Below, one piece after another: positions 52,060-61,767 of a stretch of 64,000 nt of DNA. The position numbers and the translations under genes are program-made. The stretch comes from CAWGET01 sp963821715 (lineage in GTDB: Bacteria; Bacteroidota; Ignavibacteria; Ignavibacteriales; Melioribacteraceae): NCBI GenBank assembly GCA_963821715.1, contig CAWGET010000003.1, positions 1 through 64,000 of the forward strand. Reading direction: 5' to 3'. Below the pieces are notes generated by a model. It did no database searches, was not told the origin of the DNA, and saw only the letters and a program-made list of their open reading frames with translations. How positions within the stretch are numbered: the stretch's first letter is position 1; each line of letters starts with the position of its first letter.

Positions 52060-53408
52060 AATAAAATCCCAGCTAAAGTTGCAGTTAAAAGAGTAGCAAG
52101 CGTTCCGCCGATTACCGCTCTAATTCCGAGCCGCGCAAGATCGGTTCTTTTATTTGGTGCGAGCGGACTGATTCCGCCGATCTGTATTGCGATAGAACTG
52201 AAATTCGCGAATCCGCACAAAGCGTAAGTCGCCATTAGAATAGCTTTTTCGTTTACAAGTTCCTTTAGCTTAATCAGATTGCTCATATCGAGATAAGCTA
52301 CAAATTCATTAAGAACAACTTTTGTCCCGATCAACCTTCCGAATTCGAGCGAACTTTCCCACGGAACGCCGATGCCGTAAGCTAGAAACTGCAGAACAAA
52401 TCCAAATATAAATTGCAGGTTAAACGGCTGGTCGTAATGTTCAAGAATTACTGCGTTGAGCCCGGTAACGCTGCCTATAGCTTCGAGAATATAATTTGAC
52501 ATTGCGATAAGCGCGATGAATGCAATAAGCATAGCGGCAACGTTGAGTGCGAGTTTCAGGCCATCAGCCGCGCCTATTGCCGTGGCTTCTATTGCGTTTG
52601 ATGCATTTTTTTCGACAGAAACTTTTACGCTTCCTTTAGTCTCAGGCTCGGTTGTTTCAGGAAACATTATTTTTGAAATAATCAAAGCCGCGGGAGCCGC
52701 CATAACGCTTGCTCCGAGGAGGTGAGTGGCGAATAAGAGTTCGGCTTCCGATATTGAAATCTGCATACTTTCTGCGAACGCCACGCCGAGCATTTTAATG
52801 TATGCCGCCATAACTCCGCCCGCGATTGTCGCCATTCCGCCTGTCATTATTGTTAACAATTCACTATTCGTTAACCCTTTCAAATACGGGCGGATCATTA
52901 GCGGAGCTTCCGTCTGACCGACAAAAATATTTGCGGTAACCGAAAGAGATTCTGCGCCGCTTGTACCCATCAACCGAGACATAATCCAGGCCATTCCCTG
53001 AACAATGCGCTGCATAATTCCAAGATAATAGAGCAGTCCCATCAAACTTGCGAAGAATATGATTGTGGGCAAAACCTGAAAAGCGAATATTACGCCGAAA
53101 CTCCCTTCGCTGCCCGGACCGAGCGCTAAGGGACCAAAAACAAAGCGAGATCCTTCTTCGGTGAAATCCAAAATTAAAACAAAGAAGCTGCTGAAAAATT
53201 TAAATAGATCTTTCGGATAAGCGAGCGGCGCGAAAAAACTTCCGAGTTCGTCTCCTTTGATTATAAAAATTGCAAAGACAATTTGCAGAAATAATCCTGT
53301 TGCTACAAGCCGCCAATTAATTTTCTTCTTATTGTTCGAAATCAAAAACGCAATTCCGAGAATGATTACGATTCCGATAATTCCCCTAAAAAGAGAAATG
53401 AAATCCAT
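52056..53408 (-). CDS. Concentrative nucleoside transporter (CNT/NupC family)
   Basis: Sodium- or proton-coupled nucleoside importer in the inner membrane. 450 residues with the CNT core motifs FVGQTEAPLMIRPYL near 163 and MTGGMATIAGGVMAAYIKML near 187 (substrate and ion site), and a C-terminal YALCGFANFSSIAIQIGG near 397. It sits between tdk and punA, matching uptake of nucleosides for salvage. A central insertion near 265-275 (TEPETKGSVKVSVEKN) is hydrophilic. Confidence 0.93.
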   Translation of the reverse strand: MDFISLFRGIIGIVIILGIAFLISNNKKKINWRLVATGLFLQIVFAIFIIKGDELGSFFAPLAYPKDLFKFFSSFFVLILDFTEEGSRFVFGPLALGPGSEGSFGVIFAFQVLPTIIFFASLMGLLYYLGIMQRIVQGMAWIMSRLMGTSGAESLSVTANIFVGQTEAPLMIRPYLKGLTNSELLTIMTGGMATIAGGVMAAYIKMLGVAFAESMQISISEAELLFATHLLGASVMAAPAALIISKIMFPETTEPETKGSVKVSVEKNASNAIEATAIGAADGLKLALNVAAMLIAFIALIAMSNYILEAIGSVTGLNAVILEHYDQPFNLQFIFGFVLQFLAYGIGVPWESSLEFGRLIGTKVVLNEFVAYLDMSNLIKLKELVNEKAILMATYALCGFANFSSIAIQIGGISPLAPNKRTDLARLGIRAVIGGTLATLLTATLAGILF

Positions 53409-53991
53409 TAGGCAGTCTCCTCAACGGGAATGTAATGACATTTGCGGCATCGCGCTTCATAACTGTCTGATGCTCCGACCAATACTCTCTCGGATGAAAC
53501 AATTTTCCGCTGAGTCCTGTCGGCGGGATTTCCGCACTCCATACAGATTGCCAATGTTTTAGTGATATATTCCGCAACCGCAAGCAACTGCGGAATTGGT
53601 TCGAAAGGAACTCCGCGGTAATCCTGATCGAGTCCGGCGACAATAATTCGTTTACCGGAATCGGCAAGATGGTTGCAAACGTCAACTAATTCGTTCGTAA
53701 AAAATTGCGCTTCGTCAATTCCAATCACCTGAGCGTCCGAAGATAATTCAATTATTTCATTCAGCGTCTTCAACAACAATGGAATTCATTTGTAGTTCAC
53801 TATGCGAAACTATTTTATCTGCCGAATATCTTTTGTCAATTTTTGGCTTGAAATATCTTTACTGAAAGTTTTGCAATCTTTGCTCTCGTCAATCTTCTAA
53901 TTAACTCTTCCGTTTTGCCGCTGAACATGCATCCGGCAACAACTTCTATCCAGCCGGTTTTTATAGGCGCGGCGTTCGGCATAAATTCCAT
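53408..53991 (-). pseudogene. tdk: Thymidine kinase, two apparent frameshifts
   Basis: Phosphorylates thymidine with ATP. ATG 53991 (or 53994) opens a start with VVAGCMFSGKTEELIRRL, the P-loop, but the frame stops at a TGA near 53840. A second frame carries KIDKRYSADKIVSHSELQMNSIV, and a third carries IGIDEAQFF, AGLDQDYRG, CMECGNPADRTQR and the zinc CRKC end. Surplus bases near 53841-53850 and near 53765-53778 explain the breaks. Every family motif survives in some frame, so errors in the sequence are as likely as decay. It overlaps cdd and the transporter gene at its ends. Confidence 0.85.
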
Positions 53992-54389
53992 CATAAGTCG
54001 AGTTGTCCTTCGTCAAAGGAAAAAGGAAGTAATTCCCTAAGCTTAAAAGTTTTTAATTCTTCGTTTTTATTCATCAACACTACATCAAGGTCTCCTCCGC
54101 AAAAATCGTTAAGCACCTGTCTGCATGCTCCGCAAGGCGGCGTAAAATCTTCGGCGTCGCTTACAATCGATATCGCTTTAAATTTTCTTTCGCCTTCGGA
54201 AAGCGCTTTAAATAAAGCAGTTCGTTCGGCGCAGATCGTTAAACTGTAGGAAGCGCTCTCGATATTTCCGCCGAGATAAACTTTGTCGTCGCCGGTCAGC
54301 AGCGCAGCTCCGACGTGAAAGTTAGAATATTTAGGGATTGACCTTTGTTTTGCTTCTACTGCTTTTTTTGCTAATTCTTTATGTTCCAT
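53991..54389 (-). CDS. cdd: Cytidine deaminase
   Basis: Zinc enzyme that converts cytidine and deoxycytidine to uridine forms. 132 residues with the two metal motifs TICAERTALFKAL near 51 (Cys and catalytic Glu) and PPCGACRQVL near 83 (two Cys). The homotetrameric short class is implied by the length. First gene of the salvage operon. Confidence 0.96.
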   Translation of the reverse strand: MEHKELAKKAVEAKQRSIPKYSNFHVGAALLTGDDKVYLGGNIESASYSLTICAERTALFKALSEGERKFKAISIVSDAEDFTPPCGACRQVLNDFCGGDLDVVLMNKNEELKTFKLRELLPFSFDEGQLDL

Positions 54390-54445
54390 TTATAATTCCC
54401 AAATTAGATTGGTCAAAATAATTTTTTTATTCCGCATTTGCAAAA

Positions 54446-55544
54446 TCACCAGGTCTTTTTTCTGAATAAACCGCCGATATAATTCACGATTAAAAGTACT
54501 TCATAGAATATTTGAAGATAAATAATCTCGATAATATTGAAATCGTAATTTAATTTTTTTTGAAGGATTTTGACGGAAAGAATATCAAAAATAATTTTTA
54601 TGATGAAAAGGAGGGTGAACTTTTCATCGAAAAATATAAATAAGGGCGAGATGATAAAAGCAATATTTAGGAAATGCCATAACGACAGAAGTAATTTAGA
54701 AGAAAATGAATAATAATTGGATGTAGAAAGGTGACGGAATTTCTGCCTGAAGTAGTCTATCCAATTATTTTCAGTAGAGGAATACACGAACGCTTCATTA
54801 TCAAGAAAAATTCCGAATTTGGCATTATGCTTCGCTGCTTCCCGTATCAGCAGATCATCGTCTCCGCCGATGGTCTCAAGTGTATTTTCATATCCGCTTA
54901 TTTTATTGAATAATTCCTTCCTAAATCCCAGGCTTCTCGAAGCTGCTGAATAGGGAAGTCCGGCGTTTGCAAATCCAAAAGTTAATATTGTATTTTTTAA
55001 ATTTTCGAAACTCGATATTTTATTTACAAAATTATTTTGTTTGATGAAAGGCGCTGCTCCGAAGATCAAGTCGAAACGTTCCGAAAATTTTTTAGAAAAA
55101 GCCGAAAGCCATTCCGGTTCCGGTCTGCAATCGGCGTCGGTGATCAGAATATTATCATAACGTGCTTTGGAAATCCCAATATCTAAAGCGCCTTTTTTGC
55201 CCGGATATTTTTTCCCATTTAGAAGAAAGAAGCGAAACATTTTTTAAATATGAAATATTTTCATTAAGAATTTGCAGTGTTTTGTCTTCGGATTGATCAT
55301 CTATAATAATCACTTCAAAATTTTCTTCAGGATAATTTAATTTTTTTAAAGATTGAATTAATTTAGGAATGTTTTCTGCTTCGTTTTTTGCGGCGATTAC
55401 TATTGAAATATTTTGAGAATAATTTTTTTTAGAGTCAGATTTTATAGAGCTGAACGAAGAAACAATAACAATGTAAAACGCGAGAAAAATTAGAATCAAA
55501 GCGGTAAATAAAATTATCATAAAAATTAGCGGTTTACGTTGCAA
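54446..55544 (-). pseudogene. Membrane glycosyltransferase family 2, apparent frameshift
   Basis: The N-terminal part (from 55544) has a membrane helix (FMIILFTALILIFLAFYIVI) and the GT2 start ISIVIAAKNEAENIPKLIQSL with IIIDDQSEDKT. The frame breaks at an AAA (55218-55220); with one A fewer it runs on as NGKKYPGKKGALDIGISKARYDNILITDADCRPEPEW (read in parts), with the DADC metal motif, a GGDDDLLI acceptor motif, QKFRHLSTSNYYS (similar to the QxxRW region), and two or three C-terminal helices. About 365 residues if restored. It probably adds sugars to a lipid or surface polymer. Confidence 0.83.
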
Positions 55545-55554
55545 ATAATGTATA

Positions 55555-55620
55555 GATGGTTCAAAGATTACTCCTCACTTCGCCTGCCTGTTTTCGGCAG
55601 ACAGGTTCGTTGAAATGACA
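55555..55620. repeat. Dispersed palindromic element
   Basis: A segment reading, on the minus strand, GTCATTTCAACGAACCTG, then an imperfect hairpin (CCTGCCTG at 55583-55590 with CAGACAGG at 55598-55605, one mismatch), then GAAGTGAGGAGTAATCTTTG. Elements of this wording recur between genes in many genomes of this group, from general experience; only one copy is in this window. It lies behind a 5' end, not a stop codon, so it is not a terminator. Confidence 0.5.
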
Positions 55621-56027
55621 TTTTTGGAAAGCGCTTAGTAAAATATGTGATATTTTTCTTCCCTTTTACGGTTCTTAGTTTCCGGCAATTTTATTCGTAA
55701 ATCTTTCAATTTTCTTGTTTAATTTTTCTGTGACATTCTATTTTGTAATTCTTATTTGCTATTCTTCTTTTCAATTTTCTTTTCCGACTTTATATCAAAA
55801 ATATATCATCTACAATCCGCTAAAATATAACTCCTAACGGAGTTAATTTATTTTCTGCGAATTTAGTTCTACTGAAATTTAATCCCTTTGGGATTATTGT
55901 TAACATAATTTTCTGCAAGTTCAGCTTGGTAACTTCGCTTCATAATAAGAAATTATCACAATCTTTTATCTTCTTTTAAATTATCTTGTTTAATTCGTTA
56001 GTGCAATTTTTTATGCAATTCTTTTTT
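55621..56027. other. Gene-free stretch with two small palindromes
   Basis: About 400 AT-rich bases between the GT2 gene and the helicase. It contains AACTCC-TAAC-GGAGTT (55829-55844) and AATCCCTTTGGGATT (55881-55895), short hairpins of the same kind as other intergenic palindromes in this window. No open frame, RNA gene or clear promoter was recognised. Confidence 0.5.
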
Positions 56028-58028
56028 TCAATACTCTTCTTCAACAAGCCACTCTTCGGCTAAATCGTCCGAAACTCCCGCGATGAAACGTGAAGGTTTG
56101 GAATATGTTACGCCGGTTCTCCGGTCGAAAATATTCATCGGATATGAAACGTAAAGATTCTGCTTCGCTCTTGTTGCTGCAACATACATTAGGCGGCGTT
56201 CTTCCTCAATCGATTCCAATTTAGCGTACGATTGACTCGATGGGAAAAATCCCTCCATCGCGTGAAGAATAAAAACCGAGTGCCATTCCAGACCTTTAGC
56301 CGAATGAATTGTGGAAAGAGTGAGGAATTCATTTTCCTTATCTGATTCTTCGATATCAGCAACGCTTTCCTGCGGTGGTTCAAGAGCCATATCGGCTAAA
56401 AAGCTATCGAGACTTCTATAATTTTGGGAAATGTTGAGCAAAATATCCAAATCTTTTTGCCGCTTATTGAAATCGTCATACTTATTTCTGAATAATGGTT
56501 CATAATAACTTAATACCATTTCAATTTTATCAGCCGGGGAATTATCCTTTATATGAAGTTCTTTCAGAAGTTGGAAAAGCTCTAGAATAGCGTTGCTGTA
56601 TTTTGGATTTATTACAGCGTCCGGTTTTATGCGGAAAGAATAATTTGTGGATGCGACAAGATCCAAAATTGACTGAGCTTTTTTCGGACCGATTCCTTCG
56701 TGCAGAAGGAGAACACGGTACCAGCTTACAAAATCCTTCGGGTTGGATGCGATGCGTAGAAATGCGAGTATATCTTTTACGTGTGCGGTTTCAATAAATT
56801 TCATTCCGCCGAATTTTTGATAAGGAATGTTCGCTTTATTCAGTTCAATCTCAAGATCAAAAGAAAAATAAGACGAACGAAACAAGACCGCCATTTCACT
56901 CAAAGGAACACCTTCTTCGCTCAATTCAAGAATTCTCTCAACAATAAATTTGGACTGCATATTTTCTGTACTGGTCGAAACAATAGCCGGAAGATCTCCG
57001 GCAGTTTTTCTGGTGAATAAAAATTTTGTGTACTTCTCTGCAGCGGCGTCGATTATATGATTTGCGAAATTCAAAATCGATTGAGTACTTCTATAATTTT
57101 CTTCCAGTTTTATTACATTTACATCCCGAAAGAAATGCGGGAAATCCATAATGTTTTTGAAGTTTGCTCCGCGGAAAGAATAGATCGACTGCGAATCGTC
57201 CCCAACCACCATAACATTGGAATTTATTTTTGCCAATCCCTGAACAATATCCGACTGCAGCTTATTTGTGTCTTGGTATTCGTCGACCATAATATATTGT
57301 ATGCCCGATAGTAATGATTTTGCGGCCGGACTTTCATCCTGCAAAAATTTTCTTAAGTAAACCAGTAGGTCGTCGTAATCCAGCAGATTATTTTTGCGCT
57401 TATAACTTTCGAACATAGCGCCGATGTTGACTATTTTCTCAGTGTAATCTTTAAAGTGTGGGTATTCTTCAACGATAATCTCTTCAATCATTCGTCCGGT
57501 GTTTACGCTAAGACTTAAAATTCTGTTTATAGTTTGTTTTTTAGGGAACCGTTTCTTAAGATGTGCGATATTCATCTGACCGCGAATCAAATTTATAACA
57601 TCTTCAGAATCACCCTGATCCAAAATTGTAAATCCGGATTCAAGGCCGAGATATTTGGCATATTTACGCAAAGTGATATTAGCGAATGAATGAAAAGTGC
57701 CGCCGTTTATTTTTGTGCACCTGTTATCCAGAAGAACCGAAGCTCTCTCCATCATTTCTTTTGCTGCTTTTCGTGTAAAAGTTAAAAGAAGAATTGATTT
57801 AGGATCAACGCCCATTTCCACCAGCCTCGCGACGCGGTAAACGAGAGTCCGCGTTTTGCCGGTTCCCGCACCCGCAATTACAAGATGAATCCCTTTAACC
57901 GCTTTAACGGCATCGTACTGCGCAGGATTAAGAAGATTCTCATAATTAATTTGAAATTTCGATTCGTCAACCTGCGGAAGTGCATTATTTATTTTATTTA
58001 CTCTTTTAAGAGTATATTTTTTTGCCAT
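56028..58028 (-). CDS. UvrD/PcrA/Rep-family ATP-dependent DNA helicase
   Basis: Superfamily 1A 3'-5' helicase of 666 residues. Motifs in order: Q motif LLNPAQYDAV near 31, Walker A GAGTGKTRTL near 53, LTFTRKAAKEM near 82, Walker B MVDEYQDTN near 246, GDDSQSIYSFRGA near 274, LEENYRST near 303, STIHSAKGLEWHSVFI near 571, and VAATRAKQNLYVSYP near 614. It acts in DNA repair or removal of proteins from DNA; Rep, PcrA and UvrD cannot be separated by eye. It diverges from clpC across 250 bases. No LexA palindrome is upstream. Confidence 0.92.
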   Translation of the reverse strand: MAKKYTLKRVNKINNALPQVDESKFQINYENLLNPAQYDAVKAVKGIHLVIAGAGTGKTRTLVYRVARLVEMGVDPKSILLLTFTRKAAKEMMERASVLLDNRCTKINGGTFHSFANITLRKYAKYLGLESGFTILDQGDSEDVINLIRGQMNIAHLKKRFPKKQTINRILSLSVNTGRMIEEIIVEEYPHFKDYTEKIVNIGAMFESYKRKNNLLDYDDLLVYLRKFLQDESPAAKSLLSGIQYIMVDEYQDTNKLQSDIVQGLAKINSNVMVVGDDSQSIYSFRGANFKNIMDFPHFFRDVNVIKLEENYRSTQSILNFANHIIDAAAEKYTKFLFTRKTAGDLPAIVSTSTENMQSKFIVERILELSEEGVPLSEMAVLFRSSYFSFDLEIELNKANIPYQKFGGMKFIETAHVKDILAFLRIASNPKDFVSWYRVLLLHEGIGPKKAQSILDLVASTNYSFRIKPDAVINPKYSNAILELFQLLKELHIKDNSPADKIEMVLSYYEPLFRNKYDDFNKRQKDLDILLNISQNYRSLDSFLADMALEPPQESVADIEESDKENEFLTLSTIHSAKGLEWHSVFILHAMEGFFPSSQSYAKLESIEEERRLMYVAATRAKQNLYVSYPMNIFDRRTGVTYSKPSRFIAGVSDDLAEEWLVEEEY

Positions 58029-58279
58029 TTGTACATCTTTATTTTTCTAAAAATGATATTGCTGTGATTTCCGTCATTCAAAAATAAAAAATAATGTGGC
58101 ATTATTATAGTGTAATTCTCGAAGTGCCTTATTATTGACGTTTAACCTTGATTTACAGGCTCTTTTTTTTATTTTGTTGCATATTATTTAGTATATTTGA
58201 ACAAAGTGAAACAAAACGAATAAGAATTCTGTTTAATTTAAGACACAACAACCGGTAATTAAAATTTAAAGGATATAAA

Positions 58280-60829
58280 ATGGATGGTAATTTTTCAGAA
58301 AGAGTTCAAGAGGTTATAAGGCTTAGCAGAGAAGAAGCGCTTAGGCTTGGACACGATTATATAGGCACCGAGCATTTACTGCTTGGAATAATAAGGGAAG
58401 GTCAGGGAGTTGCCGTCAAAATTTTACGAAACCTTCATTGCGAACTTACAAAACTAAAAAAAGCAATTGAGGACACGGTAAGAACTTCCGGCGGAACATT
58501 GACAATTGGAAATATTCCGCTTACGAAACAAGCCGAAAAAGTTTTGAAGATCACTCAGATCGAATCAAAAATTTATAAGTCGGATGTTATAGGCACCGAG
58601 CATATTTTGCTTTCATTATTAAGAGATGAAGATAATATCGCTACGCAAATTCTTCATCAGTTTAATGTTAATTACGATAACGCCAGAGCCGAATTAAATA
58701 ATATTCTAAGCGGAAAAGGTTCGGAAAGACCAAATGTTCCGCCGACGACATCCAAGAAACCGGAAAGAACAAAAACACCGGTCCTGGATAACTTCGGGAG
58801 AGATTTAACAAAACTTGCAAACGACGACAAACTCGATCCGGTAATCGGAAGAGAAAAAGAAATTGAAAGAGTTGCTCAGGTATTGAGCCGCAGAAAAAAG
58901 AATAACCCAGTGCTGATCGGCGAACCCGGAGTGGGTAAGACTGCAATCGCCGAAGGTTTGGCTTTAAGGATTATTGAGCGGAAAGTTCCGAGAATTCTTC
59001 AGGATAAAAGAGTTGTTACGCTTGATCTAGCAGGATTAGTGGCGGGAACTAAATACCGCGGACAGTTTGAAGAAAGAATGAAAGCGCTGATGACCGAACT
59101 GGAAAAAGCGGATGACGTAATTCTATTTATTGACGAACTTCATACGATAGTTGGAGCCGGTGGTGCTTCGGGATCGTTAGACGCTTCGAATATGTTCAAA
59201 CCCGCTTTGGCTCGCGGAGATATTCAATGTATCGGGGCAACAACATTGGACGAATACAGAAAGTATATAGAAACAGATGGCGCCCTCGATAGAAGATTCC
59301 AAAAAGTGATGGTGGATCCGCCTACTGTTGACGAGACTATTCAGATTTTGGATAATATTAAATTTAAGTATGAAGAACATCATCACGTTAAATATGATGA
59401 AGCATCGATTGATTCCGCAGTGAAACTTAGTGATAGATACATTACCGATAGGCATTTACCCGATAAAGCCATTGACGTTTTGGACGAAGCCGGATCAAGA
59501 GTTCATATGGGTAATTTTTCTGTTTCTGACGAAATTCTAAAACTTGAAGACGACATTGAAAAAGTCCGGAAAGAAAAAATATTGGTAGTAAAGCAGCAGG
59601 ATTATGAAGAAGCAGCCAGATTACGAGATCGGGAAAGACAATTGCAAGCCGACCTGGAACGAGCGAAAGAAGAATGGGACGCAAAGACGAAAGATATTGT
59701 TTATGATGTTACCGAAGAAGATATTGGTAAAGTAGTTTCGATGATGACAGGAATTCCGGTAACGCGTGTTGTTCAGGCGGAATCTGAAAAACTTATAAAA
59801 ATGCAGGATGAACTGCGCGAAAGAATAGTTGGACAGGATGAAGCCGTTATAAAGTTAAGTAAGGCGATTAGAAGAACGAGAGCCGGATTGAAGAATCCCA
59901 ATAAGCCGATAGGCAGTTTTATCTTTTTGGGTCCAACAGGAGTTGGAAAAACTCAGCTCGCGAAAGAACTTGCGAAATATTTATTTGACTCGGAAAATGC
60001 ACTTATTCGTTTGGACATGAGCGAGTATATGGAAAAATTTTCTGTTTCAAGATTAGTCGGAGCGCCTCCGGGATATGTCGGCTACGAAGAAGGTGGTCAG
60101 CTTACGGAACGCGTAAGAAGAAAACCATATTCGGTAGTCCTTTTTGACGAAATTGAGAAAGCTCATCCGGATGTATTTAATATTCTTCTTCAAGTGCTCG
60201 ATGACGGGCAGTTGACAGACAGTCTTGGTAGAAGGGTCGATTTCAAAAATACAATTATTATTATGACTTCGAATATCGGGACAAAAGATCTGCGCGAAAC
60301 CGGAGGATTCGGATTCAGCGGTGATAGTGTTTCTGACAAATACGATAATATGAAATCTACCGTTCAGGAAGCTATGAACAAATTATTTAATCCTGAATTT
60401 TTAAATAGAGTTGATGAAACAATCGTATTTAGAAATCTTGAAATTGAAGATATCAAAAATATCATAAAAATTGAGATGAGAGAATTAATCAAGAATGTTC
60501 ATGATAATAAAATGGAAATTGAACTTGATGAATCTTCTGAGCTGTTTTTAGCGGAAAAAGGATTCGATCCAAAATACGGTGCTCGTCCTTTAAACAGAGC
60601 TATACAGAAATATGTAGAAGATCCGCTCGCAGAAGAAATTCTTACTAACACCATCAAAGAGAATAATAAGATTATCGTAAAGCATCAGGAAGGAAAAGAG
60701 GAACTCTATTTTATAACTGAAGAAATGAAAATAGAAGAACCGAAAAAGAAAGTAAAAAAGAAATCTGATAATGAATCCGAAGATTCTACGGAATCTGAAA
60801 ATAGAGAAGAAGAAGAAAAACAAAATTAA
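58280..60829 (+). CDS. clpC: ATP-dependent Clp protease ATP-binding subunit ClpC
   Basis: AAA+ unfoldase that feeds proteins to ClpP. 849 residues: two Clp N repeats (about 1-150), first AAA+ domain with Walker A GEPGVGKTAIAEGLA near 213, a UVR motif YEEAARLRDRERQLQ near 452 that defines ClpC over ClpA/ClpB, second AAA+ domain with Walker A GPTGVGKTQLAKEL near 553 and sensor regions, then an unusual charged tail of about 35 residues (KKKVKKKSDNESEDSTES and on). It is followed by a strong terminator. ATG follows AAAGGATATAAA, a weak ribosome site. Confidence 0.96.
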   Translation: MDGNFSERVQEVIRLSREEALRLGHDYIGTEHLLLGIIREGQGVAVKILRNLHCELTKLKKAIEDTVRTSGGTLTIGNIPLTKQAEKVLKITQIESKIYKSDVIGTEHILLSLLRDEDNIATQILHQFNVNYDNARAELNNILSGKGSERPNVPPTTSKKPERTKTPVLDNFGRDLTKLANDDKLDPVIGREKEIERVAQVLSRRKKNNPVLIGEPGVGKTAIAEGLALRIIERKVPRILQDKRVVTLDLAGLVAGTKYRGQFEERMKALMTELEKADDVILFIDELHTIVGAGGASGSLDASNMFKPALARGDIQCIGATTLDEYRKYIETDGALDRRFQKVMVDPPTVDETIQILDNIKFKYEEHHHVKYDEASIDSAVKLSDRYITDRHLPDKAIDVLDEAGSRVHMGNFSVSDEILKLEDDIEKVRKEKILVVKQQDYEEAARLRDRERQLQADLERAKEEWDAKTKDIVYDVTEEDIGKVVSMMTGIPVTRVVQAESEKLIKMQDELRERIVGQDEAVIKLSKAIRRTRAGLKNPNKPIGSFIFLGPTGVGKTQLAKELAKYLFDSENALIRLDMSEYMEKFSVSRLVGAPPGYVGYEEGGQLTERVRRKPYSVVLFDEIEKAHPDVFNILLQVLDDGQLTDSLGRRVDFKNTIIIMTSNIGTKDLRETGGFGFSGDSVSDKYDNMKSTVQEAMNKLFNPEFLNRVDETIVFRNLEIEDIKNIIKIEMRELIKNVHDNKMEIELDESSELFLAEKGFDPKYGARPLNRAIQKYVEDPLAEEILTNTIKENNKIIVKHQEGKEELYFITEEMKIEEPKKKVKKKSDNESEDSTESENREEEEKQN

Positions 60830-60861
60830 TTTTATTTATGAATTGATTTTCGTATAATCAA

Positions 60862-60893
60862 AAGCCTGACTATTTTTAGTCAGGCTTTTTTTA
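60862..60893 (+). terminator. Rho-independent terminator of clpC
   Basis: AAGCCTGACTA (60862-60872), loop TTTT, TAGTCAGGCTT (60877-60887), an 11-base-pair stem followed by five T, shortly after the clpC stop. It also stands before phhB, separating the two units. Confidence 0.93.
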
Positions 60894-60912
60894 TAATTAA
60901 ACCGGAGTTTAA

Positions 60913-61191
60913 ATGGCAAAGTTAATGGAAGACGAAATTAATAAAAAATTAGAAGATTTTGAAAATTGGATCTACGCCAACAATTCAATATCGAAAGAAT
61001 ATGAGTTTGAGGATTTTGTAAATGCTCTGGGCTTTGTTGTGAAAACGGGAATGGAAGCCGAAAAAATGAATCATCATCCGGATCTGCACATTTACGCCTA
61101 CAAACATGTCAAAGTTACAATTACCACGCACGACGAAGGCGGAGTAACGGAAAAAGATTTTGACCTTGCACAAAAAATAGAGAGATTTTAA
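60913..61191 (+). CDS. Pterin-4a-carbinolamine dehydratase
   Basis: A 92-residue enzyme that dehydrates 4a-hydroxytetrahydropterin, recycling the cofactor of aromatic amino acid hydroxylases. The family signature lies near 52-80: MNHHPDLHIYAYKHVKVTI with the paired His residues, and THDEGGVTEKDF. No phenylalanine hydroxylase is nearby. The stop overlaps the ATG of pyrE (TAATG). Confidence 0.93.
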   Translation: MAKLMEDEINKKLEDFENWIYANNSISKEYEFEDFVNALGFVVKTGMEAEKMNHHPDLHIYAYKHVKVTITTHDEGGVTEKDFDLAQKIERF

Positions 61192-61766
61192 TGGGAAACA
61201 ATATCCTAGATTTATTTCTGAAGACAGATGCTTTATTGAACGGACATTTTCTATTGACATCCGGCAAGCACAGCGATCAATATTTCCAGTCCGCAAAAGT
61301 TTTACAATATCCCAAATACACAGAAACAATCTGCTCTTTGATTGCAGATCATTTTAAAGATAAAGAAATTGATACGGTAATTTCACCTGCGATTGGAGGA
61401 ATTGTTGTTGGACAGGAAATTGCACGGCAGCTCGGAAAACGTTTTATTTTTGCCGAACGAGAAGACAAAAAATTAAAATTGCGAAGAGGATTTGAAATTT
61501 CGGAAAATGAAAAAGTTCTGGTCTGCGAAGATGTTGTTACAACCGGCGGATCAGTTTTAGAAGTGATGGATATTGTGAAAAGCTCCGGCGCCGAAGTTGT
61601 CGGAGTAGGAATGATTGTCGATCGAAGCAATGGCAAAGTCGATTTCGGCGTTCCTCAAAAAAGCACGCTTCAACTCGAAGTTGTAACTTACGAATCTGAA
61701 GATTGTCCGCTTTGCAAAAAAGGAATCCCGCTCGTAAAACCCGGTTCAAAAAAATTAAAGGTTTAA
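61191..61766 (+). CDS. pyrE: Orotate phosphoribosyltransferase
   Basis: Makes orotidine 5'-phosphate from orotate and PRPP in pyrimidine synthesis. 191 residues with the start LLTSGKHSDQYFQSAKVLQYP, the flexible loop ERED-KKLKLRRGF near 93, and the PRPP-binding motif VLVCEDVVTTGGSVLEV near 107-123. The C-terminal CPLCKKGIPLVKPGSKKLKV is the extended type found in this enzyme group. Confidence 0.95.
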   Translation: MGNNILDLFLKTDALLNGHFLLTSGKHSDQYFQSAKVLQYPKYTETICSLIADHFKDKEIDTVISPAIGGIVVGQEIARQLGKRFIFAEREDKKLKLRRGFEISENEKVLVCEDVVTTGGSVLEVMDIVKSSGAEVVGVGMIVDRSNGKVDFGVPQKSTLQLEVVTYESEDCPLCKKGIPLVKPGSKKLKV

Positions 61767-61767
61767 G

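Noticed and set aside
58141..58279. clpC promoter (TTGATT-N16-TATTTT at 58148-58175, or TATATTTG at 58192)
   Set aside because: Both matches are weak in AT-rich sequence and neither has convincing spacing to a second element, so I did not list one.
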